Source: Gonium pectorale (taxonomy: Eukaryota > Chlorophyta > Chlorophyceae > Chlamydomonadales > Volvocaceae). Taken from it: a stretch of 64,000 nt of DNA. Positions 23,516 to 34,200 of the stretch are shown piece by piece. Made by a program: the position numbers and the translations under genes. The stretch spans positions 994,688 to 1,058,687 of the forward strand of contig LSYV01000019.1 in the NCBI GenBank assembly GCA_001584585.1. Direction: 5' to 3'. Each line of letters starts with the position of its first letter. Positions within the stretch are counted from its first letter, which is position 1. Below the pieces are notes generated by a model. The model was not told where the DNA came from, ran no database searches, and worked only from the letters and a program-made list of their open reading frames with translations.

Positions 23516-24661
23516 ATTTTGCTTCACGTCGCGCCGACTGGTGGCGCTGACGGCAATATTGGAGTACAGAATGCCTCGAATCCTCGATGCAATTGGCACC
23601 GTGGGTGCGTTTGTTCCATTGGGTAACCCCGGGGTTGACAGCCGCGTCTGTTGGGTGTTGCATTGGTGATATCTCATATGCCGTAGTAGCTGTGCCCTGC
23701 CACCACATGTTGACATAATAGTAGGGTCGTTTGTCTTATGTGCTAAGCTTAGGCCCGTGCGTGCACGGGACCCAACAAGTACAGTCCGCCATGTGCAGCC
23801 TTAGTTTCCAAACCGCAATTACACGGGCCGGACTGACCGGCCATAGCTCATGAGCGCAACAATGCGGACAGCTCCGCTACCTGCACATGGCAGCCGCACC
23901 CTCTGCCCTACCAGCCCACTACACAACTGCCTCCTGGTGCCCAGCCTAACGGCCTACCAGACCGCAGCTAGCGCAGCAAAAACCGCTTTTAGCGTTCCAC
24001 ATTCCCACGGGCAGAAGGCGGCGCGGCGCGCCAAGCAAACCGCGTCCGCGGGAGGGGCCCCTGCATGGCTCCGTGAGAGCGGAACCGCAACCTCACTACC
24101 GCTAGTAGCTCCCTTTGTGCGTGGAACGTCGAGGGTATGAGCCATACCTGACAGGACAGCTCCTAGCGCCCCCACGCCTTCCGCACGCAGACCTAATGCG
24201 TAATGCCGGTACTAGTTACCTGCCTACACTCCTCCTGCTGTGCCCCACGGGTCTCCCTAGAACAAGCGACGTGAGCGCATCCATGTACAACCTGAAGTTT
24301 AACCATCCAAAGCCCCGCACCTCTCAACCCGTGCAAGGATCCGGCGCTGCCGGCGGCGCGCGGGCTAGCTTGCCGGCCCCTCCCTCGCCACGCTTCACCG
24401 TCACACCACGTGATGCTCTCCACTGCCGCGTTGTTCCGTGAGGCACGGGTCCGGCGTTGCCCCACAGAGGTGCCCCCCTTCCCCAACCTCTGCAGCCCCG
24501 ATGACCTGCGCCGCCTGCCCCGCCTCCTGACCGTCAATTCATTTATGCCCATCCACCCAGTCGGGCTGCACTTAGTCCATTCCCGTCTTCCCTCCTCCCC
24601 ATCGCCACTCCTCGCGTCCCAGCTCTTATTGCTTGCTTGCGCAGTCCTCGTGCTCCAGCTC

Positions 24662-26117
24662 TCATTGCTTGCGCATGTTGATGCCGGCGCGCATCACCTC
24701 GTCCACCAGCAGCAGCTGCCCCGCCAGAACAGGGGCCGACTGCAGGATCTGGCGCTTCACCAGGTAGTTGTCGTACACGCCTGTGGGTGGTTGTTGTACA
24801 CAATAGGACGGGAGGGGGAGCGCTGTTCGCCGGGGCACGCGCTTACGGGTGCTGGATTGTTGAATCGACTTGCAAGGCCAAGCAAGTCAGGCTTGCTGCG
24901 AGCATGACCCCAGCAACCGCATCCAGTTCCTTGTCGCCAGCCGCGCGCAGGGCCGAAAAGGGGCCCTCCCCTCTCGCTCCTATTTGACGCCTTCTAAACC
25001 TCTCGCAAAGCTGTTCCCCCGCCCCAGCCGGCCCCGCTGTCGCAAGCCCAAAACGTCAAGCCCCGCTTGGTAAGAAACCAGATAGAAACCGCTCACCCGC
25101 CGTGGAGGGGTCCATCGGCTCGCCGGTCGCGATGTCCAGCCCCACCACATTGCCGCGCTCGTGCTCCTCCTGCGCCGGTTGGAGGTTGGTGGTCGGTGGT
25201 TGAGACAGCGTCATCAGCCTGGCGCTTGAAAGCACGTGTGCTAGGACCCCCCACTTCCCGACCCCACTCGTCACACAGCCCCCGCACGTGCCGCTTGTTC
25301 GATGTCACGCGTGTCACACTCCCGCACCACACCAGCAGGGACCAACCGTCAGCCTGAGCTCGCACACATGCCGACTTCCGTGCAACGCATGCATGTGCGG
25401 ACACCAAGGACCACCCTGCCACAGCAACATCTCCAGTGCTGCTGCTGGATGCAAGCCCATTTCAGCCAAATCCACGCCCTATAATCCCCCCGGGGCCTCC
25501 ACCCAAAACCCATACCAGGACCACTGCCACCATCCCCCTCCCCACCTGCAGCTTGATGATGGCCTCCTGCGAGTCGTGCCCGCTGTTGTCCGCCAACGCC
25601 TTGGCCAGCCCCAGCAGCGCCTCCGCAAACGCCTCCAGGCCCAGCTTGGCGCGACCCGCCACGCTCTTGCGCGTCACGGTTCGCAGGTGGTGCGCAGCCG
25701 CCACCTCGAAAGCGCCGGCGCCTGGCGGACAGGCAGCCCCAATAGGTTTAGCTTGTGTTTTCACATGTTCAGCAATAACCCGGACGGAGGAACCCTCAGG
25801 TCTCTGGCAAACCGTTTGCTTCACGTTCTTGATTACACGGGTGGGTGGTGGATGAGGCAACTGGTTTACACTTGTCTACTCATAACGGGCGCATGGTTGG
25901 GATGCCAGAAGATGCATCGGCAGCTAGAGCGCATGGTAGCTGCTGGAAGGCAATCCCTGGATCCCCATCTTCTCCACACCACCCGCCCGTTGCGCGCCTG
26001 GCGCCCCGTCGACATGCCAGCCCACAAATCTGTCCACTTCAACCTCCTGTCGAGCCAAGACCCGGGGCGCCTCCCCCTCCCCCTCCCACGCCTCTCACGC
26101 ACCCGGAATGACAGCGC
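24662..26117 (-). pseudogene. CCT6 3'-end fragment (exons 10-12 and 16 bases of exon 9)
   Basis: On the minus strand, 25546-25721, 25097-25169 and 24662-24780 match exons 10, 11 and 12 of the intact CCT6 gene, with identical exon lengths (176, 73 and 119 bp), splice sites and stop. They would encode the last ~121 residues of the chaperonin equatorial domain, from [10 protein letters not shown] to NMRKQ. Homology ends at about 26117, 16 bases into exon 9. Exons 1-8 and the promoter are absent, so it cannot make a working subunit. The reading frame is nevertheless undamaged: I see two base differences in 368 bp of exon, both silent, while introns 9 and 11 have diverged much more. A transcript starting in the neighbouring copy B left end would be needed for expression. 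Confidence 0.93.
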
Positions 26118-27525
26118 GGAGGCAGCACACACCACATTCAGCCATGTGACAATGCAGCCCTGGTAAGGTGAACCTCTGGGATGGGAAGTCCATCCTGCAC
26201 ATTCCACGCCCTCCTTGCCTCGTGCCCACCCGCGCTACTGGTAACGCTTGACCTTCTGGGCTTTGTATGCACCAGAAGACCGCACAGCGTCGCAGCTGTC
26301 ACCGCCGCACAGCGTGACAGCAGCAGGCGTGACCAACAGCCGCGGCCACCAGCAGTACCGTATCTCCCCCAGGGCGAAGGCCGCATATAACCGGCATTTA
26401 GATCCCAGCCGCCTATGCCATGGCAGCTAATTGCGAAGAACTCCCAGGCTATCTGCAACCCTCCAATGGTCAGACTGCGCTAGTGGCCGGAAAGAGTACG
26501 TCCATCGCACGCGCACCGCACACGCCCAGAGTGCGCCTTGGAGAAGTAACCAACGCCCTGCACCCCTCACTTTGACAACCGGACCGCACGCAGAGCGATT
26601 GGGTAGGAAAGCGGGGAACAACTGGCCACAGTAGAAGGACAAGCCCAAAGAACTGTGATGCAACACAGTGAAGAGCGCGGCACACGAGCGAGGCCCGATA
26701 GAACCCCGGAACATCGTCGCCGTACACCATGCCCAAACACGCACCGTCCTTCCACGCAGCACGGCAGACTCTAAGCAGACGTACGACCACAAGGGCCCAT
26801 GCGCCGCGAGGAATGTAGAATGCCCTCGGCAAGCCACGGCATGCCTGCTGAGGCTCGCAAGCCACGACTAAGCAACAAATCCTGCTGCTGGCATCTTCGC
26901 GACCTTAGCGCGCGGCGTTGCCTTCCACCGCAGCAGTAGCCACCATCAGACACACACCATTTATAGGACATCAAAGACACCGAGCACTAGTTATAGGGGC
27001 AACAGTCAACACAGTCAACTGTCATCTACCAATTGCAGTCCCAACTACCTGGATGCACCATCGCTGTCAGCGGCTGACAACAATTAGTACAGGCCGATGG
27101 CCGGGCTGCGCTATGGCTGCCACGGCGGCGCCGAAAGGCTTATGATACATGCAAAGCGCAACTGCATCGCTTGTCAGCCATGCACACATTGGAAGAAACG
27201 CACCAGCAGCACGTTCCAGTGTTGCCCCGGCCACAAACATGATCCAATGACATCACAGCTGATGCAGGCACACGTGAATCACATACAAGCACACAGGTAT
27301 CGTATTCTCGATTCACAGGTCCCATACGTGCATGGTCCATGGGACACACTGCTGGTCTGCCCACGCGCTCTGCACATACTGGCCAACCCTGAGCCAACCA
27401 AGCATGAGCATTCCCGGCAGCATGCCTGACCACCTGGAACCCGGCTAGCGGCCCTTGCGCTCTCTCCCGCTCATGTCTCTGACCGACCGAGCCAGGTCAA
27501 GACAGGGGCACGGACAGTGTGGGGG
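26118..27525. other. Duplicated noncoding region downstream of F-box-like gene B
   Basis: Homologous to 19018-20520. No conserved open frame spans it, and I find no RNA gene. Confidence 0.5.
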
Positions 27526-29805
27526 CTACATCTTCACCTCGCACGGCATCTCGCGGACCAGCTGCTCCCATACGCCCAGCAGCCGCAGCAGCAGCACCGC
27601 CTCCGCAGCCGGGTTGCCGCCGCAGCCGGGCAGCCAAGCGTCCCAGCGCGACTGCAGCTCCTGCGGGTTGACGAAAGATGGCTGTAGGCGCGCGCACAAC
27701 CATCGAGCGAGGTGTACTAGGTAGGCGCCAGAGCCCACTCTGACCGCAAAGCAAAGCATGCAAGACATGCTGCCCAACGGCATCGCGCCAGCTTTTGGGT
27801 ACCGCCAAATGCAGCTCTGTGACACGCCGAAGGGTAGCCTATGTACGTAACCTGAATGGACAACGCAGAAGAAGCGACATTATGCAACCAGCCGTGCTGC
27901 AGCCTCCCCTTAATGCGTGCGGACTTGTAGCGCCGACCTATTTGAAATGCCAACCTAGTAAACACGCTTGTACGGGACGTATGAGCCGTGTCGTACCTGC
28001 TGCAGCGCATCCAGCACTCCCCATTCTGCGCTGGAAGCTGCCGCAGCGCTCGTGACCTTCAGCTCCGGTGACAAGGATGCCGCCACCGCCTTCACTGCGT
28101 CCAGCAGGCCCTCAGCGTCCCGGAACGCCGCCAGTACCGCGCCGCGCCAGCGTGGAAAGACCTGGTACGACAGCAGCAGCGCCTCCTGCTCGTCTTGCGA
28201 GTCACTGTCATCACTGCGTCCTGTGCTGCTCGCCGCCACGGCGACGCGATCCCCCAGGCACCGCATCAACGCCCGCAGGGCCCGCGGGGATCTTGCCCTT
28301 ACTGACAAGAAGGGGCCGTGGAGGAGGAGCATGCGTCGCTCATAGCTCTCGAGCTTCGCAACAGGCGGCCTGCTCCGGAGCCGCCGCAACAACACTGCGA
28401 TGAGCCTCTTCATCTCTGCCTGCTGCGCCACAGCCTCGCCGGGCTGTGCGTCTAGCAGGTCCTGTTCCAGGGGCATGCTGTCGTGGGCAGAAGTGCCTGC
28501 TGGGCTGCATGGGTGCACCCCTGATGAGGCGATGCGCTGTGACTGCTGCTGCAGGCTAGGTGCGGCCTGCCGCCTCAGGGTCAGCTGTAGTTTCCACTTG
28601 AACGCTAGCCTTCTTGGAGCCCCCAGGCGTGCAATGGCCACCTTCATTGCGGCCACTGACGTGGCATGCAGCGTTGTTACGTCCACTGCATTGCTGCGCC
28701 GGGCCAAGGCCCACAGCCGCTGCAGCTCAGGCGCCTCCAGCGATGATGGGCCGCCCGTGTCGTCAAGACTGAGACCGCGGAGCTGCAAGCGCTCCAGTCG
28801 TGGGCCCATGGCGCGGCTCGACATGATGGCTGCCGCAACAGAGGCAAAGGCGCCAGCATCTTCGAACGTATATCCAGTGTCGAAATCAGGACCGTCAGTT
28901 CGGCTGATGGTTACCTCCTTGATGAGCCCACCCTCCAGGGTGATGCGCACGTCCCCGTAGCTGCTTGTAGAGTAAGCGTAGGTGAATGTGTGCACGCTAG
29001 TCGGGACGTGGTCCAGTAGCAAGCGGAGCACAGCTACGTCGACCAGTGACCCCACAGGGAAAGGCATGTCGAAGTCACCCATAACTGACACGTCGAACTC
29101 CTCCAGGCCGTGTAGCTGTGATAAGCAGGCTGCGCCCTTGGGGCTCACGCCGTCTGCGTCTGGATCCTTCATTTCTAAGCTCAGCTTCCGCAGCCGGCCC
29201 GCCAGTGGGCCGAGGTGCTCCAGGTTGCGGCCGCTTGGCAGCGTCAACTTCTGCAGCTGCGTCATGGACGCCAGGGACTTGAACATCAGCTGCTGCTGCA
29301 ACGGCTGATACGACATGCCGGCGAACCACAGGTCCAGGTCCTGCAGCCCTGGCAGCAGCGACGCCAGAGCCAGGACGGCGACCTCCGCCTGCCAAGCAGC
29401 GTGCGGCGTGCGGCCCACCCACATCAGGATCAGGCGAGAGATGCGCTGCCGTTGTTGAAGCGCCAGCTTGATGAAGGGGACGCAGGCCAGGACCGCCAAG
29501 TGCCCGTCGTCGTGGTTGTCGGAGATGCCGCCCCCATCGTGGACGGGCTGCAGCCTGAGGCGAACGCCAGTGCACGCCGGCCAGCGCTCCAGCGACGGCA
29601 GCTGACCAGTGGACCAGAGCTCGTGGTCTTGTTGCCTCACGGTCAGTTCGAGCTCCGACACGTTGTCATCAACCAGCCTGCGCAGCTCGCGGCACGTCAG
29701 CCGCAGGTGCTTCAGGTTGCCGCCATCGGGATATTTTCCCTGGAGAATGCCAACAAGCTTCCGAGCGGCTGGTTGAGCCGCCTGGAGCACTTCGATCAAA
29801 CGCAT
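27526..29805 (-). CDS. F-box-like / leucine-rich repeat protein, duplicate B (two exons)
   Basis: Exon 1 is 27997-29805 (603 codons) and exon 2 is 27526-27660 (44 codons and stop), both minus strand, joined in phase 0 (gtacga donor, cccgcag acceptor), about 647 aa. The start MRLIEVLQAAQPAARK matches duplicate A. The frame stays open upstream to 30036, but that part has no counterpart in A. The F-box-like region reads HLRLTCRELRRLVDDNVSEL. Leucine-rich units parallel A (GLQDLDLWFAGMS, QLQKLTLPSGRNLEHLGPL, LERLQLRGLSLDDTG). Relative to A it has a short deletion in the linker before its QQAEMKRL segment. Coding exons of A and B look roughly 75-80 percent identical at protein level, so the pair has had time to diverge. 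Confidence 0.75.
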
Positions 29806-31276
29806 ATACAGCGACCTTTCCGATGCCGACCCGGAAGTATATGGCTTCTTGTTTTCTGCGTGGGCACGGAATGTGTGTGCTAGGAGTGCTAGGGCTGTAT
29901 GTACGACAGGCTTCACCTGTGCATCAAACCCTCTCGCGGACCCCACATCTGACAGTTGCACCTCGCGCACAGCCACATCAACGACACAATCCTTTGCAAC
30001 TGACATGTGGGCATGGTTGCGCAACGGCCTGTACATATGGTCGTACAGTACATAGCATGTATCAACGTAGTCTGGTCATCACTGGTGATGCGTCTGCCCG
30101 TCCTTCACGCGTAACGGATTGCATCTCATCATAGTCAGCTACACGCAACGTCTGAAGGATTTGTATGTAAGTGCATGTGTAAAGAAGAGAACCAGAAACG
30201 GGGAAGGCAGCCTCTACGGACATATACACCCGAGGGTGTGATGTTTCCAGCAGGGAGCCGAGTACAGGGCATGGCGGGTCTACGAGCAGACGGGCCCTAT
30301 GTAAGTGTACTGTCGTAGCAGTTTGCTGTTGTTCATGACATGGTCAGCGGTAAAGACCCATGGCGCCATGGCACCCCAACCGGCTTAAGGGGGCGTATGT
30401 TCAAGTCTTGTTTGAGTGTTGAAATCGGATGCAGCACCCTTAGATCTTGAGCGCATTTGGCACGGACAGCTCCACTCAGGGGCCCTCCCCTGGCTCCGAC
30501 ACTTGCACATGGCAGCCGCGATTTCAGCCCTTTCAGCCCACAGCACGCCTGCCTAGCGGCGCCCCGCCAAATGGCCTACCATACCGCAGCCAGTGCAGCC
30601 ACGGCCGCGCTAGGCGTTCCCGGATTCACGGGCACAAGGCGGCGCGCGAGACAAGCCAACTGCGCGGGCGGGAGGGGCCCCTAATGGCTCGGTACGCGCG
30701 GAACCGTATCTCCACTGCCATTATGTGCGTGGAACACCGAGCGGTTGAGCCATTACTAACAGGACAGCTCCTAGCGCCCCCACGCCTTCCGCCCGCAGAC
30801 CTAATGCGTAATGCCGGTACTAGTTACCTGCCTATACTCCTCCTGCTGTGCCCCACGGGTCTCGCTAGAACAAGCGACGTGAGCGCATCCATGCACAACC
30901 GGCCTGCCTGGAGTTCAACCATCCAAAGCCCCGCACCTCTCAACCCGTGCAAAGACGCGGCGCTGCCGGGTTAGCTTGCCGGCCCGTCCCTCGCCTCGCC
31001 TCGCCATCACATCACACCGCATGACGCGACGCGCTCCACTGCCGCGTTGTTCCGTGAGGCACGGGTCCGGCGTTGCCCCACAGAGGTGCCCCCCTTCCCC
31101 ACCATCTGCAGCCCCGATGACCTGCGCCGCCTGCCCCGCCTCCTGACCGTCAATTCATTTATGCCCATTCACCCAGTCGGGCTGCCCTAGTCCATTCCCG
31201 TCTTCCCTCCTCCCCATCGCCAATCCTCGCGTCCCAGCTCTTATTGCTTGCTTGCGCAGTCCTCGTGCTCCAGCTC
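29806..31276. other. Intergenic region between F-box-like gene B and CCT6
   Basis: This is the upstream region of the F-box-like gene and the 3' flank of CCT6. It is homologous to 22793-24661 in copy A. The last ~250 bases, next to the CCT6 stop, are almost identical between copies. It contains the repeat at 30178-30280. The plus-strand frames near 30447-30974 are not conserved in copy A. Confidence 0.5.
30178..30280 (-). repeat. Dispersed ~100-bp repeat, copy 4
   Basis: The order aaagaagagaa, cctctacgg, acacccgagg, gatgtttccag and gtacagggcatggcgg matches copy 2 at 3125-3243. It is the reverse complement of the copy 1/copy 3 core. Confidence 0.6.
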
Positions 31277-34200
31277 TCATTGCTTGCGCATGTTGATGCC
31301 GGCGCGCATCACCTCGTCCACCAGCAGCAGCTGCCCCGCCAGAACAGGGGCCGACTGCAGGATCTGGCGCTTCACCAGGTAGTTGTCGTACACGCCTGTG
31401 GACGGTTGCCGTACAAGGAGTTACAGGAAGCAGAGTGCTGTTCGGCGGGGCACGCGCTTACGGGTGCTGGTTCGATGCATCGACTTGCAGAGCGACGCAA
31501 GCCTGACTGCGAGGATGAACCCCAGCAACCGCATCCCGTTCCTTTGTCGCCAGCCGCGCGAAGGGCAAACAAAGGGCTCTCCCCTCTCGCTCCTACTTCT
31601 CGCCTTCTAAACCCCTTGCAAAGCTGTTCGCTCGCGCCAGCCAGCCCCGCTCGTCGCCAGCCCAAACTTCAGGCAGGAACCGCTCACCGGCCGTGGAGGG
31701 GTCCATCGGCTCGCCGGTCGCGATGTCCAGCCCCACCACGTTGCCGCGCTCGTGCTCCTCCTGCGCCGGTTGGAGGTTGGAGGTTGGTGGTTGAGACAGC
31801 GTCATCAGCCTGGCGCTTGAAAGCACGTGTGCTAGGACCCCCCACTTCCCGACCCCACTCGTCACACAACCCCCGCACGTGCCGCTTGTTCGATGTCACG
31901 CGAGTCACACTCCCGCACCACACCAGGAGGGACCAACCGTCAGCCTGAGCTCGCACACATGCCGACTTTCGTGCAACGCATGCATGTGCAGACACCAAGG
32001 ACCACCCTGCCACAGCAACATCTCCAGTGCTGCTGCTGGGTGCAAGCCCATTTCAGCCAAATCCACGCCCTATAATCCCCCCGGGGCCTCCACCCAAAAC
32101 CCATATCAGGACCACTGCCACCATCCCCCTCCCCACCTGCAGCTTGATGATGGCCTCCTGCGAGTCGTGCCCGCTGTTGTCCGCCAACGCCTTGGCCAGC
32201 CCCAGCAGCGCCTCCGCAAACGCCTCCAGGCCCAGCTTGGCGCGACCCGCCACGCTCTTGCGCGTCACGGTTCGCAGGTGGTGCGCAGCCGCCACCTCGA
32301 AAGCGCCGGCGCCTGGCGGACAGGCAGCCCCAATAGGTTTAGCTTGTGTTTTCACATTTTCAGTAACAAACGGAACGGTAGAACAGTATAACCCTCACGA
32401 CTCCGGCAAACCGTTTGCTTCCTATTCTTGATAACATGGGTGGGTGGAGGACGAGGCGACTGCTTTATATTTTTCGATTCACCATGGGCGAGTGGTTGGG
32501 AGCCCGGAAGATGTAGCATCGGCAGCTAAAGCGCATGGTAGCAGGGAGGCAATCCCTAACTCCCCATCTTTTACACACCACCTGCCCATCGCGCACCTGG
32601 CGCCGCGTTGACATGCCAGCCCACAAGACTGTCCACCTCAACCTCCTGTCAAGCCAAGACCCGGGGCGCCTCCCCCTCCCCCTCCCACGCCTCTCACGCA
32701 CCCGGAATGACGGCGCCGTCGTCGATGCCGTTCTTTACGGCCCGGAGCCCGTCGCGGACCGCGTCCTTGATCTGCGCACGGGAGAGGAGGACATTGGCAG
32801 GGTGACTGAGCGGGGGTCTCCTGGCATCCTTGGACAGCGTCGCTCGCCGAAACGCCAACGCGGGCCCACAGCACTTGCCCCTTGCTGGGCTGCGACTTCG
32901 CGCGAAAACACATTAACGACGCGGGCGAGGGCAACAAAGCCCTCGGGCATCACGACCACGCACCTGCGCAATGACGTGATCGGAGGGCCCCTTGATGAGG
33001 ATGGTGCACGAGTGCGGGTTCTTGACGCCCTCCACGAAGGTGTACTTCTCCTCGCCCAGCACGTGCTCGTACACCTCATCCGCGTGGCCCAGGCATTCGG
33101 GGCACAGCTCCTCGACCTGCAGGGCGAGCGGTCCGGTCCGTTGTGTCAGTCAGTTGCGCAGGGTGGGCTCGGCAGGTTTGATTCATTCATTCAAACGCTG
33201 GGGTAACGCCACATGCCAGTGGTCCCGCACCCCACATCCCGGCTCGCTGTTGCCACTTGCTCAGCTCACCGAGTTGACCGAGAAGCCGCCGCACGCCAGC
33301 TGGATGCGCTCCATGTTGCGCTTCTTGGCGCGGCGCAGCGCGATGACGCCCTCCTTGGCCAGCATGTCGAGCGAGATGGGATCGATGCCCTTCTGGTTGA
33401 TCACCACAAAGCCCTGGTCGGGGCTGGTGCACACCTGCGGGAGGGAGGGGAGGAGGAGGAGGGAGGGGACCGGGGGTTTCTCAGTCGTGGGCAAGCTGAA
33501 CGACGACATCTGATAGACAGACACGTGGGAGGGCGGCAGTGGGTACCGTATTACTGAGTGCGGAGGGAGCCGAGGGATGACAGGCGGAGGGCGGGCGGGC
33601 GGTGGCGGGCGGGCGCGGTTGGGCGGGCGTCATGGAGAGGCCGTGGGTGTGGGGGTCCTCTCGTCGGGGTGAGCGTACATCTGGGCAGAACGCCGGTTGG
33701 GGCGGACGAGGGGACGCATGCGTACGGAACGCAGTGTGTGTGGGTGAGGCCCGTGAGGCGGTCTGCAGGAGTCGTCATTCCCGGCCTGCCCGTGCCGGCC
33801 GTCCTGCCCCCGATGGATGCACACCCAGAACTTCGTGTGACGAAGTCCACACCTCCGGGCCCCACCTGCTTCTTGAGCTCCAGGATCTTGCGCACGCGCT
33901 CGTCCGTGTAGGCGCGCTCGGCGGCAACCAGCTTCTCGCGCTGTCGGGGGCAGCAGGCAGGGAAAGAACCAAGGTGGGCCAAGCTGGCAGAGGATCAGGG
34001 GAACTGACAGCCTGGAGTCACGAGGACGAGAATGAGAGGGCGCCAAGTGGAAAAACACGGTTACATGGGGCAGACGCAGCAGCGAGCTGCCCGCTCTTGA
34101 CGGAACGACCGCCGGCAGCGTGTGGTAGAGGGTGGTCAGGCGTTCTCCCTAAAGATGCTTGGGGCGCATGCTTCCCTGGTCGCTTCATCGTAGCCCCACT

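Larger units (their letters stand above)
19018..26117. repeat. Segmental tandem duplication, copy A (~7.1 kb)
   Basis: This block repeats, in the same order and orientation, as 26118-32716. Matching landmarks are the left-end ggcagcacacaccacattc (19021 and 26121), the F-box-like gene, the region upstream of it with gcacatggcagccgc (about 23884 and 30505), and the 3' end of CCT6. The right end lies 16 bases into what is CCT6 exon 9 in copy B, where homology to CCT6 stops and the left-end sequence of the next copy begins. This is a direct head-to-tail junction. Confidence 0.92.
26118..32716. repeat. Segmental tandem duplication, copy B (~6.6 kb)
   Basis: The right-hand copy of the duplicated block. 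It runs on without a break into the rest of CCT6, so copy B keeps the ancestral arrangement of the CCT6 side. It is about 0.5 kb shorter than copy A, mostly in the region upstream of the F-box-like gene. Confidence 0.92.

Noticed and set aside
23850..24441. Plus-strand small genes upstream of the CCT6 tail in copies A and B
   Set aside because: The frames at 23850 and 30457 are not collinear between copies and include different stops; no domain is seen.
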